Shown here in pieces: positions 46,007-54,008 of a stretch of DNA of 64,000 bases. The DNA lies in assembly GCA_963791315.1 (NCBI GenBank), contig CAWBRQ010000004.1:37192-101191 (forward strand), written 5' to 3'. The DNA is from JACCZX01 sp963791315. GTDB taxonomy: Bacteria; Pseudomonadota; Gammaproteobacteria; Burkholderiales; Burkholderiaceae_F. Within the stretch, counting starts at the first letter, position 1. Each line of letters starts with the position of its first letter. Under the pieces are notes generated by a model, which was not told the DNA's origin, made no database searches, and was given only the letters and a program-made list of their open reading frames with translations. A program made the translations under genes and the position numbers.

Positions 46007-46723
46007 TCATTTTCCACGGAAGCGTGGATCGAGAAGAATGTCGGTCTCCGGATTGCGCTGCACCGGCCGTGCGCCTTGCGCCAGCAGTTCGCGGAAGCGC
46101 TTTTTCTCGGCATCGAACCGCTCGTTGATGCGCTTCGTCTCCATCAGTGCATCGTTTAGGATTTTCTCCGCCTGGCTGATTTCCTGCTCGTTCGAAACGA
46201 AGCTGCGCTTGATTTGATCGGGTAAAACTCGCTTCTTGTAGAACTCCGCTTCGTCGTCGAGCTTCTTGCGCTCACCGTTCAGGTTGTCGATACGGGCCTT
46301 GGCGCGCGCCATCGACTGTGTCACCGATTCAAGAGACTTCGTGCGCGCCACTTCAATCTCTTCATCGCTTGCATACGCTTCGAGCAGCGATTTGTCGCGA
46401 CGCCGCTGAGCCAGTTGCTTGTCTTCTTCTTCGAGCCGCTTTTTTGCTTCCAACGCACGTGCGCGCAACTCTTCTTGCGTTGGGGGACGTGCGATAACGC
46501 GGCGCACAGAGCCGTCGCGGTTCAACTCGCGCATGTCGGAGTTGGCGCACTCCTGCGGAGGACGATCACCCGAAAAGGTCTTGCCGTTGATGCTGCAAGT
46601 GAATATCGACCCTTGGATGTCTCGGAGGCGGCCCATGCGCCAGCTCGCCACCGTCAGCAGGAATACAGCCACGGTACCCGCACGCCCTCGGCGAAACCGT
46701 CCGGCTCGGACAGAATGGTTCAT
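46007..46723 (-). CDS. DUF4124-domain protein with long coiled coil
   Basis: This 238-residue envelope protein has an N-terminal membrane or signal segment (AGTVAVFLLTVASW). A DUF4124-like module follows (IFTCSINGKTFSGDRPPQEC), then about 140 residues of charged coiled coil (RARALEAKKRLEEEDKQLAQ, KARIDNLNGERKKLDDEAEF). The start at 46723 lies 4 bp after the pyrE stop; a longer frame would overlap pyrE. Function unknown. Confidence 0.7.
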   Translation of the reverse strand: MNHSVRAGRFRRGRAGTVAVFLLTVASWRMGRLRDIQGSIFTCSINGKTFSGDRPPQECANSDMRELNRDGSVRRVIARPPTQEELRARALEAKKRLEEEDKQLAQRRRDKSLLEAYASDEEIEVARTKSLESVTQSMARAKARIDNLNGERKKLDDEAEFYKKRVLPDQIKRSFVSNEQEISQAEKILNDALMETKRINERFDAEKKRFRELLAQGARPVQRNPETDILLDPRFRGK

Positions 46724-46727
46724 CGAA

Positions 46728-47405
46728 TCATGCTGCATATTTGGCCCGATATTGTTCCATGGCAGGACGAAAAGCGCGCGCACCCCGCGCGTAAGGTGAA
46801 TCGGAATCGAGAAACTGAATCAGGTCGCCGAAATCCGCAATCGATATCACCGGAATCCCGAACTCCTGTTCAAACGCTTGAACCGCCGACTGCGACGACA
46901 GGTGTTCACCACTGCCGGCACGCTCGACACGATCGAGCGCTATCAATACCGCCGCCGGCGTCGCACCATGCGCACGTATCAGCTCGACGGATTCGCGCTT
47001 TGCCGCACCGTCGGTAATCACGTCGTCAACGATCACGACGCGCCCCGCAAGCTGACTGCCGACAATGACGCCACCTTCTCCATGATCCTTTGCTTCCTTG
47101 CGATTGAACGCAAACGGCACATCGGCGCCGAGCTCAGCCAGCGCCACCGCGGTAGCCGACGCCAACGTGATGCCCTTGTACGCAGGGCCGAACAACATAT
47201 CGAACTCCACACGCCCCTCCGCGCGCGCCTGCAACAGCGTCTGCGCATAGAACTTCGCCAGCCGCCCCAGAGTGGCGCCGCGATTGAACATTCCCGCGTT
47301 AAAGAAGTACGGCGACAGACGACCAGCCTTGGTTTTGAATTCACCAAAGGCCAGCACCTTGCTGGCAAGCGCAAACTCAATAAATTGTTGCTGCAGAGAA
47401 TCCAC
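46728..47405 (-). CDS. pyrE: Orotate phosphoribosyltransferase
   Basis: This 225-residue enzyme makes orotidine 5'-phosphate in pyrimidine synthesis. The PRPP-binding motif is VVIVDDVITDGAAK. FGPAYKGITLASATAVAL and FAFNRKEAKDHGEGG complete the active site. The start is a GTG at 47405. It is divergent from the exonuclease III gene across 142 bp, an arrangement seen in many betaproteobacteria. Confidence 0.95.
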   Translation of the reverse strand: MDSLQQQFIEFALASKVLAFGEFKTKAGRLSPYFFNAGMFNRGATLGRLAKFYAQTLLQARAEGRVEFDMLFGPAYKGITLASATAVALAELGADVPFAFNRKEAKDHGEGGVIVGSQLAGRVVIVDDVITDGAAKRESVELIRAHGATPAAVLIALDRVERAGSGEHLSSQSAVQAFEQEFGIPVISIADFGDLIQFLDSDSPYARGARAFRPAMEQYRAKYAA

Positions 47406-47547
47406 GTCGCAAATCCAGGCGTTAGGTCAAACAGACGATGCGTATAACGCTCATGCCGGTCGCACCAATTTTGCCGCATGCGCCGGCACCGTACGACCAA
47501 AATTGACGTGATTTTGCGGCATACCTTGCAATGACCGGGCTTTTGCA

Positions 47548-48321
47548 ATGTTTCGTATCGCCACCCTTAACGTTAACGGCATTCGCTCGGCAACACGCAA
47601 GGGCCTTACTCAGTGGCTCGAGCAGGCGAACCCTGACGTCGTCTGTCTGCAGGAAGTGAAAGCCGATGAATGCGACATCCCCGAGGAGAGCCGCCCGTCC
47701 GGCATGCGCGCGTGGTATCACTGCGCCACCAGACGCGGCTACGCTGGCACCGCACTTTATTCAGTGAAGCGACCGCGCGATGTCAGGCTTGGTTTCGGAT
47801 CGAAAGAATTCGATGCCGAAGGCCGCTATGTAGAAGCACAGTTTTCGACCGTCACCGTCATATCCGTGTACTTTCCGTCAGGCTCATCCGGTCCGCACCG
47901 ACAGGAATCCAAGTTTCGCTTTCTGGCCAGGTTTCTGCCGCATTTGAAGCGGCTTGCCGCGAGCGGGCGCGAGTTCATCTTGTGTGGCGACATCAACATC
48001 GCGCACCGCGAAATCGATTTGAAAAACTGGCGCAGCAATCAGAAGCACTCCGGGTTCTTGCCCGAGGAGCGGGCGTGGCTGTCGCGCCTGTTTGATCAGC
48101 ACGGGTGGGTGGACGTGTTTCGCACTCTCGACCCACGCCCCGAGCGTTACACCTGGTGGAGCAACTTCGGGCAGGCTTACGCGAACAACGTCGGCTGGCG
48201 GATCGACTATCAGATCGCGACGCCGGGCGTTGCCAAACGCGCGCGAACCGCGGAGATCTACATGGGCCAGCGTTTCTCTGATCACGCGCCGCTGACCATC
48301 GAGTACGCCGGCCGACTATGA
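47548..48321 (+). CDS. xth: Exodeoxyribonuclease III
   Basis: This 257-residue AP endonuclease/3' exonuclease belongs to the exonuclease III family. Active-site motifs are ATLNVNGIRSA, VVCLQEVKADE, LCGDINIAHREID, NNVGWRIDYQIAT and the terminal FSDHAPLTIEY. It acts in base excision repair. Its frame is complete and it sits 16 bp upstream of the ampG start. Confidence 0.93.
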   Translation: MFRIATLNVNGIRSATRKGLTQWLEQANPDVVCLQEVKADECDIPEESRPSGMRAWYHCATRRGYAGTALYSVKRPRDVRLGFGSKEFDAEGRYVEAQFSTVTVISVYFPSGSSGPHRQESKFRFLARFLPHLKRLAASGREFILCGDINIAHREIDLKNWRSNQKHSGFLPEERAWLSRLFDQHGWVDVFRTLDPRPERYTWWSNFGQAYANNVGWRIDYQIATPGVAKRARTAEIYMGQRFSDHAPLTIEYAGRL

Positions 48322-48337
48322 ACTCGTGCGCATAGGA

Positions 48338-49771
48338 ATGATCGAGCCTTCATCCCACACGACGGTGGCTGACCGCAGCTGGAGCGACACGCTGCGCGTG
48401 TACGCCGAACCTGCCACCGTGCGTATGTTTTTTCTCGGCTTCGCAGCAGGCCTGCCGTTGCTGCTGGTGCTCGGAACGCTGTCTTTCCGTCTACGTGAAG
48501 CTGGCATCGACCGCACCACCATCGGGTATCTGAGCTGGGTCGCCCTCGCTTACGGATTCAAGTGGGCGTGGGCGCCTCTGGTCGATCGCCTTCCCTTGCC
48601 CGGTCTGACTCGCGTCTTGGGCCGTCGCCGCAGCTGGTTGCTGGCGTCGCAACTCGCGATCATTGGCGGATTGATCGGCATGGCACTGATGAATCCACTC
48701 AACGGATTGCAGCCGCTGGTGTTGTTCGCGCTGATCGTGGCATTCGCGTCGGCGACACAGGACATCGCCCTCGATGCCTATCGCATCGAATCGGCCACGG
48801 TCGAGAAGCAGGCCGCGCTGGCCGCGATGTATCAGACCGGTTACCGGCTAGCGACTATCTGGGCGGGTGCAGGCGTGTTGTGGATCGCGGCGCGAGTAGC
48901 TGGTGATGTCAGCCCGGGCACCTCACAGGCCGGTATTCAGGTTTCATCGGCATGGACTACCGCCTATCTGGTGATGGCCGCGTCGATGCTGGTCGGCGTC
49001 GTTGCTGTCTTCTTTGCGCCCGAGCCGATGGTGAGCGAGGCACGCGACGAAATTGCAGCAGAAGAACTCGCGCTCGCGCACAGACTTTCCGCTGACCGCG
49101 GCCTCGCGCCCTGGCTGGCGCGTTTACTCGCTTGGTTGCAGACCGCAGCCGTCGGGCCGTTTGCGGATTTCATCCGGCGCTTTCGCTGGCACGCGCTGCT
49201 GCTACTCGCATTGATCGCCACCTACCGGATTTCGGACGTCGTACTGGGCGTCATGGCATTTCCGTTTTATGTGGACATGGGCTACTCGAAAGACGAGGTG
49301 GCAGCGATCTCGAAGGTGTACGGCGTATTGATGACGCTAGCGGGTGCCTTTGTCGGCGGCGTGCTCGCGCTGCGCTTCGGCGTTATGCGAATCCTGTTTG
49401 CGGGTGCCGTGTTGTCGGCGGCGTCGAATCTGCTGTTCGCCTGGCTCGCCACACGTGGTCACGACTTGACCGGACTGATCTTCGTTATCTCGGCCGACAA
49501 CTTATCGGGAGGCATCGCATCAGCCGCGTTCATTGCGTATCTGTCGAGCCTGACCAATGTTTCATATTCGGCCACGCAATACGCGCTGTTCTCGTCAGTC
49601 ATGCTGCTGCTGCCGAAATTCGTCGCCGGTTTTTCCGGCGCCTTCGTCGATGCGTACGGCTACGTCACGTTTTTCAATACGACGGCGTGGCTCGGCGCGC
49701 CTGTGCTGCTACTGGTCTGGCTGGCGAGCCGCGCGCAGGCCGCGAGACATCAGAGCTCGCCGTCCCAGTAG
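48338..49771 (+). CDS. ampG: AmpG-like muropeptide MFS transporter
   Basis: This 477-residue major facilitator has 12 or more hydrophobic segments. Family motifs are FFLGFAAGLPLLLVLGTLSF, ALAYGFKWAWAPLVDRLPLP and ATQDIALDAYRIE. AmpG imports anhydromuropeptides for recycling. ATG 48338 was chosen over a GTG at 48326. Its 3' end overlaps the convergent cupin gene by 22 bp. Confidence 0.88.
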   Translation: MIEPSSHTTVADRSWSDTLRVYAEPATVRMFFLGFAAGLPLLLVLGTLSFRLREAGIDRTTIGYLSWVALAYGFKWAWAPLVDRLPLPGLTRVLGRRRSWLLASQLAIIGGLIGMALMNPLNGLQPLVLFALIVAFASATQDIALDAYRIESATVEKQAALAAMYQTGYRLATIWAGAGVLWIAARVAGDVSPGTSQAGIQVSSAWTTAYLVMAASMLVGVVAVFFAPEPMVSEARDEIAAEELALAHRLSADRGLAPWLARLLAWLQTAAVGPFADFIRRFRWHALLLLALIATYRISDVVLGVMAFPFYVDMGYSKDEVAAISKVYGVLMTLAGAFVGGVLALRFGVMRILFAGAVLSAASNLLFAWLATRGHDLTGLIFVISADNLSGGIASAAFIAYLSSLTNVSYSATQYALFSSVMLLLPKFVAGFSGAFVDAYGYVTFFNTTAWLGAPVLLLVWLASRAQAARHQSSPSQ

Positions 49772-50265
49772 TCGAGGTCCGTGTCGGGGCGGTGCATACG
49801 ACCTTTCTCGAGCAGCGGGCCAGCAACGGGTGTAAACGCCAGGTACTTGCCGGAGTCGGGGTATTCGCACACTTCCGGAAACTCTTGCGTGCTGATCGAC
49901 AAATACTTGAGCGGTGCATCCGAAGTGTTGATCAGCTGATGCGGATATTCCGGGCCAGCCGGAATATCGATCACATCACCCTGTCGCACCGCGATCCGCT
50001 CGCCCGCAACGCGCAACGTGCCTGAGCCTTCGAGGATCACGAACATCTCTTCCTGCGCATAGTGAAAGTGATACGGGCAGGTGGCTTTGCCCGGCGGCAC
50101 CAGATCAACCGCTGCACCCAACTTCTTCGCGACGGTACCGGCGACACGCCGGCCAATGACACTCGCGGATCGAACCCCTTCATAAAGCGGCGAGTGAGCC
50201 TTGTCCGCGCGCCATTCGACGTCGTCGATATTGCGGATCAGTTTGTCGCGCAGCGCGTGATTCAT
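49750..50265 (-). CDS. Cupin-domain protein
   Basis: This 171-residue single-domain cupin has metal-binding motif 1 in CPYHFHYAQEEMFVILEGSG and motif 2 in GDVIDIPAGPEYPHQLIN. Substrate is unknown; sugar-nucleotide epimerase-like or dioxygenase-like activity cannot be separated. The start at 50265 (MNHALRDKLIRN) was chosen because the longer frame runs into the DUF3617 gene. It lies 14 bp after that gene. Confidence 0.82.
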   Translation of the reverse strand: MNHALRDKLIRNIDDVEWRADKAHSPLYEGVRSASVIGRRVAGTVAKKLGAAVDLVPPGKATCPYHFHYAQEEMFVILEGSGTLRVAGERIAVRQGDVIDIPAGPEYPHQLINTSDAPLKYLSISTQEFPEVCEYPDSGKYLAFTPVAGPLLEKGRMHRPDTDLDYWDGEL

Positions 50266-50279
50266 ATCTGATTCTGGGA

Positions 50280-50774
50280 TCACTTTTTCTTCGCAGATTT
50301 GTAGTCGTTGACGTTGAATCTCATGCCATTGGACATCACGACGTCGCCCGCCTTCATACCGGACTTGCACGGGCCGCTCCACTGGGCCGCGGTTTTCGTG
50401 ACGCCCTCGCGCATGCCCGCCATCGGCGGGTCAAGCTTCGTGGTCGACTCGAGCGTATAGCCGGATTTGAAATCACCCACGAACACGCCGCTTGTCGTCG
50501 ATTTCGTCTTTCCGCTTTTGCAAACAGTATCAAAGGTCAGGCGGTCACCTGCGCGCTTCGTCTGACTCGTACACGACTGTTTGCTCTTGTCCGCCGTCGC
50601 CGCGGTTATATCGTCGGTTTTCTCGTCGACACACTGCTGCATCGTCAACGGGACCGACGCGCCTGGCATCGTTACCGACATGGACCACAGGCCCGACTTG
50701 CGTCGCGGTAACTCATCCGCAGCGGCCGCACTCGCGCCGATCACTGCGAGGATGCCTATCAAGAGACGAACCAT
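50280..50774 (-). CDS. DUF3617 family secreted protein
   Basis: This 164-residue protein has a signal peptide (LLIGILAVIGASAAAA). Its DUF3617 pattern includes KSGLWSMSVTMPG and MQQCVDEKTDD, with cysteines that may pair (SCTSQTKR, FDTVCKSG). Members are periplasmic and of unknown function. It is followed by the cupin gene at 14 bp. Confidence 0.8.
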   Translation of the reverse strand: MVRLLIGILAVIGASAAAADELPRRKSGLWSMSVTMPGASVPLTMQQCVDEKTDDITAATADKSKQSCTSQTKRAGDRLTFDTVCKSGKTKSTTSGVFVGDFKSGYTLESTTKLDPPMAGMREGVTKTAAQWSGPCKSGMKAGDVVMSNGMRFNVNDYKSAKKK

Positions 50775-50837
50775 CTCGAATCCTTCAGAGTTGAAGTGGC
50801 TGAAAAGTAGACCCGGAGCACCGCCACGGCAAGTACG

Positions 50838-51431
50838 CTACCGTGTCTCAAAGCGGTACACGGCCAGCGCACCCCGTAATGCAGGCCACGTTGTTACGCG
50901 AGACCCGCTGGTAAACACCGCGCGGCCGGTAATGTTCAGTCCCAATTGCGTCGCCAGTGCCTCGAAGTCCTTCAGTGTGCACAGATGAATATTCGGCGTG
51001 TCGTACCACTGATACGGAATGTGACGCGTCACCGGCATGCGACCGCGTAGCAGTGACACCACATGCTTCCAGTGACCGAAGTTTGGAAAGCTGACGACCC
51101 CCTGCCTCGCAACGCGGGCCATCTCGCGCAGAATGCCTTCGGCATTGTGCATCGCTTGCAATGTCTGAGATAACACTACGGTGTCGAACATGGCATCGGC
51201 AAACATGCGCAGACCAGCGTCGAGATTTGCCTGTATCACGTTGATACCTGAGCGCACGCATTCGGCGACCTGATCGTCGCTGATCTCGACTCCGTAGCCA
51301 TGGCACCGCTTGTCTTCACGCAGGTGCGCGAGTAGCGCGCCATCGCCGCAACCGAGATCGAGCACGCGGCTTTCGGGCCGTACCCAATCGGCGATCTGTT
51401 GCAGGTCGATCCGAAGCGATCGAGCTGTCAT
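50838..51431 (-). CDS. metW: Methionine biosynthesis protein MetW
   Basis: This 197-residue SAM-methyltransferase-like protein has VLDLGCGDGALLAHL near the N-terminus and FPNFGHWKHVVSLLRGRMP in the family core. MetW partners MetX in methionine synthesis. The start at 51431 (MTARSLRIDLQQ) overlaps the TGA of a leftover metX-like 3' end (ATGA). In relatives metX itself ends here, so the real metX stop has moved 158 bp upstream (see the 44-bp duplication). Confidence 0.92.
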   Translation of the reverse strand: MTARSLRIDLQQIADWVRPESRVLDLGCGDGALLAHLREDKRCHGYGVEISDDQVAECVRSGINVIQANLDAGLRMFADAMFDTVVLSQTLQAMHNAEGILREMARVARQGVVSFPNFGHWKHVVSLLRGRMPVTRHIPYQWYDTPNIHLCTLKDFEALATQLGLNITGRAVFTSGSRVTTWPALRGALAVYRFETR

Positions 51432-51442
51432 CGGAGCGCCTG

Positions 51443-51486
51443 CGCAATGTTGTCGAAATACTCCCGCACCGCGCGGTGATAGCGGG
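51443..51486. repeat. 44-bp direct repeat, copy A (old metX 3' end next to metW)
   Basis: This copy matches 51607-51650 at 42 of 44 positions in the same orientation. On the minus strand it reads as a MetX C-terminus (RYHRAVREYFDNIAQALR, then TGA) whose stop overlaps the metW ATG. It is no longer joined to the metX frame. Confidence 0.75.
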
Positions 51487-51522
51487 CAGAGTCCGCCGAC
51501 GGCGCACTCACCCGCTGCGCGA

Positions 51523-51568
51523 CTGTGGACGACCCTCCCCCGACCCCTCCCCACGGGAGGGGCCACAG
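51523..51568. repeat. GC-rich palindromic element between the two metX 3' ends
   Basis: CTGTGG at 51523 and CCACAG ending at 51568 are terminal inverted repeats. Inside, CCCCTCCC and GGGAGGGG form an 8-bp stem around CAC (51544-51562), next to a related CCCTCCCCC run. It resembles dispersed bacterial palindromes rather than a terminator, as no T-run follows. Confidence 0.55.
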
Positions 51569-51588
51569 CAAGATCACTGCGTGCGTTT

Positions 51589-52731
51589 TCATCCTGCTAA
51601 GGACCTCGCAATGTTGTCGAAATACGCCCGCACCACGCGGTGATAGCGGGAATCGTCGAGCAGGAACGCGTCGTGTCCGTGCGGCGCGTCGATTTCGGCA
51701 TAGGCGACGTCGCGCCCATTGTCGATCAGCGCTTCGACGATCTCGCGCGAGCGCGCCGGCGGAAAACGCCAGTCGGTGGTAAATGCAGCCAGCAGAAACT
51801 TCGCGCGCGCCGGCGCGAGGGCCGCCACGAGGTCGCCATTGGTCGCCTTGGCAGGGTCGAAATAATCGAGCGCCCGCGTAATCAGAAGGTAGGTGTTGGC
51901 GTCAAAGTAATCGGAAAACTTATCGCCCTGATAACGCAAATAGCGCTCCACTTCGAATTCGATTTCGTAGTGGAACTGATAGTCAGCCTCGCGCATCGCC
52001 CGGCCAAATTTTTCGGCCATGTCTTCGCCGGACAAATACGTGATGTGACCGATCATCCGTGCGACGCGCAACCCCCGCTTCGGCACGGTTGCGTGCGCGT
52101 AGTAGTCGCCGCCGTGAAAGTCCGGATCGGAGCGGATTGCGGTGCGTGCGACTTCGTTGAATGCGATGTTCTGCGCCGATAGTTTGGGCGCCGATGCAAT
52201 CGATACACAGTGCGCAATGCGCTCAGGGTATTGGATCGTCCACGACAGCGCCTGCATCGCACCGAGCGACCCGCCCATCACAGCCGCCCAGCGCTCGATG
52301 CCCAGCACGTCGGCCAGTCGTGCCTGCGCGTTGACCCAGTCTTCCACCGTTACTACCGGAAAACTCGCTCCGTACGGCTTGCCCGACGACGGATCGATCG
52401 ACATCGGCCCGGTGGAACCAAAACAAGAACCTAGGTTATTGACGCCAACGACGAAAAAGCGGTTTGTATCAACCGGTTTTCCCGGACCTACCATGTTGTC
52501 CCACCACCCGACAGAATCCGGATCGTCGACATGCGTGCCCGCCACATGATGCGACGCATTGAGTGCGTGGCAAATCAAGACGGCATTGCTGCGGGCGGCA
52601 TTGAGCTCGCCATAGGTCTCGTACATCAATGAGTAGCCGTCGATCGACGCACCGCTCGACAACTGCAGCGCGGCGTCGAATCGAAACAGCTGCGGCGTGA
52701 TGATGCCGACCGAACCTGACTGGGCGTCCAT
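51589..52731 (-). CDS. metX: Homoserine O-acyltransferase MetX
   Basis: This 380-residue alpha/beta hydrolase-fold enzyme acylates homoserine for methionine synthesis. The nucleophile elbow is VMGGSLGAMQALSWTI. NMVGPGKPVDTNRFFVVGVN is a family signature, and the acid and histidine lie in the last 60 residues (IDAPHGHDAFLLDD). The start at 52731 (MDAQSGSVGI) was chosen; the upstream frame lacks family sequence. The last 15 or so codons (RYHRVVRAYFDNIARSLAG) are repeated downstream around a palindrome. Confidence 0.92.
   Translation of the reverse strand: MDAQSGSVGIITPQLFRFDAALQLSSGASIDGYSLMYETYGELNAARSNAVLICHALNASHHVAGTHVDDPDSVGWWDNMVGPGKPVDTNRFFVVGVNNLGSCFGSTGPMSIDPSSGKPYGASFPVVTVEDWVNAQARLADVLGIERWAAVMGGSLGAMQALSWTIQYPERIAHCVSIASAPKLSAQNIAFNEVARTAIRSDPDFHGGDYYAHATVPKRGLRVARMIGHITYLSGEDMAEKFGRAMREADYQFHYEIEFEVERYLRYQGDKFSDYFDANTYLLITRALDYFDPAKATNGDLVAALAPARAKFLLAAFTTDWRFPPARSREIVEALIDNGRDVAYAEIDAPHGHDAFLLDDSRYHRVVRAYFDNIARSLAG
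51607..51650. repeat. 44-bp direct repeat, copy B (present metX 3' end)
   Basis: This copy encodes the C-terminus now used by metX. It differs from copy A at only two of 44 positions; the 120 bp between the copies contain the palindromic element. Confidence 0.75.
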
Positions 52732-52809
52732 TGCGGACGAAGTTTGCCTGATGCGCGCAATGGCAAACTTCGGTCTCGCTTTAGTTTCCGTTCGCAAAAG
52801 GGAGGCCTC

Positions 52810-53412
52810 GTGAGCTACGTTGTCTACGGAATGGCGTCGTCCGGCAACTGCCACAAGATCAAGATGGCGCTGGAGCACTTGCGCCTGCCATATCAATGGC
52901 GCGAGATCAATACGTTGAAGGGTGAAACGCAAACGCCGTCGTTTTTGGCGATGAACCCCAACGGCCAGGTACCGGTGCTCGCCGTTGACCAGAACACGTT
53001 CTTGCCCGAATCAAATGCGATCCTGTGGTATCTCGGCGAAGGAACGCCGCTGGTGCCGGAAGACAGGTTCCAACGAGCACGCGTACTGCAGTGGATGTTC
53101 TTCGAGCAGTACAGCCATGAGACGGCGATCGCGGTCGCGCGCTACATCCGAGTGTTCCTAAAAAAGCACGACGACGCGCGCCTGCCCGCGTTGGAAAAGC
53201 GCGGTTATGCAGCGCTGGGCGTGATGGACCGGCATTTGTCCGATCGCGCGTTTTTCGTCGGCGAAGCGCTATCGATTGCCGACCTGGCGCTGTTCGCCTA
53301 CACACACAAAGCCGACGAAGGTGGCTTCGACATCGCGCCGTATCCTGCTGTGCGTGCGTGGCTCCAGCGAGTCGCAGCAGCACCCGGTGTGTCGCCGATG
53401 CCACCACCATGA
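52810..53412 (+). CDS. Glutathione S-transferase family protein
   Basis: This 200-residue protein has an N-terminal thioredoxin-like half (VVYGMASSGNCHKIKMALEH, NPNGQVPVLAVDQNTFLPES) and a helical C-terminal half (FVGEALSIADLALFAYTHKA). Substrate is unknown. The start is a GTG at 52810 with a GGGAGG ribosome binding site; it is divergent from metX. The DinB gene overlaps its stop by 4 bp. Confidence 0.87.
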   Translation: MSYVVYGMASSGNCHKIKMALEHLRLPYQWREINTLKGETQTPSFLAMNPNGQVPVLAVDQNTFLPESNAILWYLGEGTPLVPEDRFQRARVLQWMFFEQYSHETAIAVARYIRVFLKKHDDARLPALEKRGYAALGVMDRHLSDRAFFVGEALSIADLALFAYTHKADEGGFDIAPYPAVRAWLQRVAAAPGVSPMPPP

Positions 53413-53975
53413 GCCTTTTGTTGCAGCATTTTCGTACGCTGGCGCGCGCGAACCGGTTGGCTAATCATCGCTTGCATAGCGCGTGCAGCCAGCTGACCAA
53501 CGACGCATTCAAGGCAACGCGCACCAGTTTCTTCCCCAGCCTGTGGGCGACCCTGAATCACATCCTGATCGTCGATTGGTACTACATCGCTGCGCTGTAC
53601 CGCGAGCGCGACATGCGGCGCGCGTTCGGATCAGCAACGCCCTATGACGACATGCGCCAACTAGCTGTCGCCCAGGTCGAGTCCGATCAGCGGCTGATCG
53701 ACTGGTGTGACGCTTCCGACGACGCCGCGCTCGATGCCGTGATAGAAATGGATCGCCAAACGTTCGTACAACGCGATCTTGCACGGCACGTGCTGATGCA
53801 CTTGCTGACACATCAAATTCACCATCGCGGCCAGGCGCACGCGATGCTCGCTGGCACGCCGATCAAGCCACCGCAACTGGACGAGTTTGTGATGCCTAGC
53901 GAAGCGCATTTTCGAACCGACGACCTCGCTGCACTCGGCTGGACCGAAGATGATCTGTTCGGACAGCGTGCTTAG
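53409..53975 (+). CDS. DinB family protein
   Basis: This 188-residue four-helix-bundle protein has the DinB metal-binding histidines in TLNHILIVDWYY and LLTHQIHHRGQAHAML. DinB-like proteins are often thiol-dependent enzymes or stress proteins. The start at 53409 overlaps the GST stop, suggesting cotranscription and possibly glutathione-related chemistry (inference). Confidence 0.82.
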   Translation: MSLLLQHFRTLARANRLANHRLHSACSQLTNDAFKATRTSFFPSLWATLNHILIVDWYYIAALYRERDMRRAFGSATPYDDMRQLAVAQVESDQRLIDWCDASDDAALDAVIEMDRQTFVQRDLARHVLMHLLTHQIHHRGQAHAMLAGTPIKPPQLDEFVMPSEAHFRTDDLAALGWTEDDLFGQRA

Positions 53976-54008
53976 GCTCCAAGGAAGCTCTGGCACTAAC
54001 ATACGACC

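Noticed and set aside
51432..51588. Possible extra N-terminus of MetW or a small gene in the metX-metW spacer
   Set aside because: The open frame arises from the leftover metX end read out of frame; MetW family sequence begins only at 51431.
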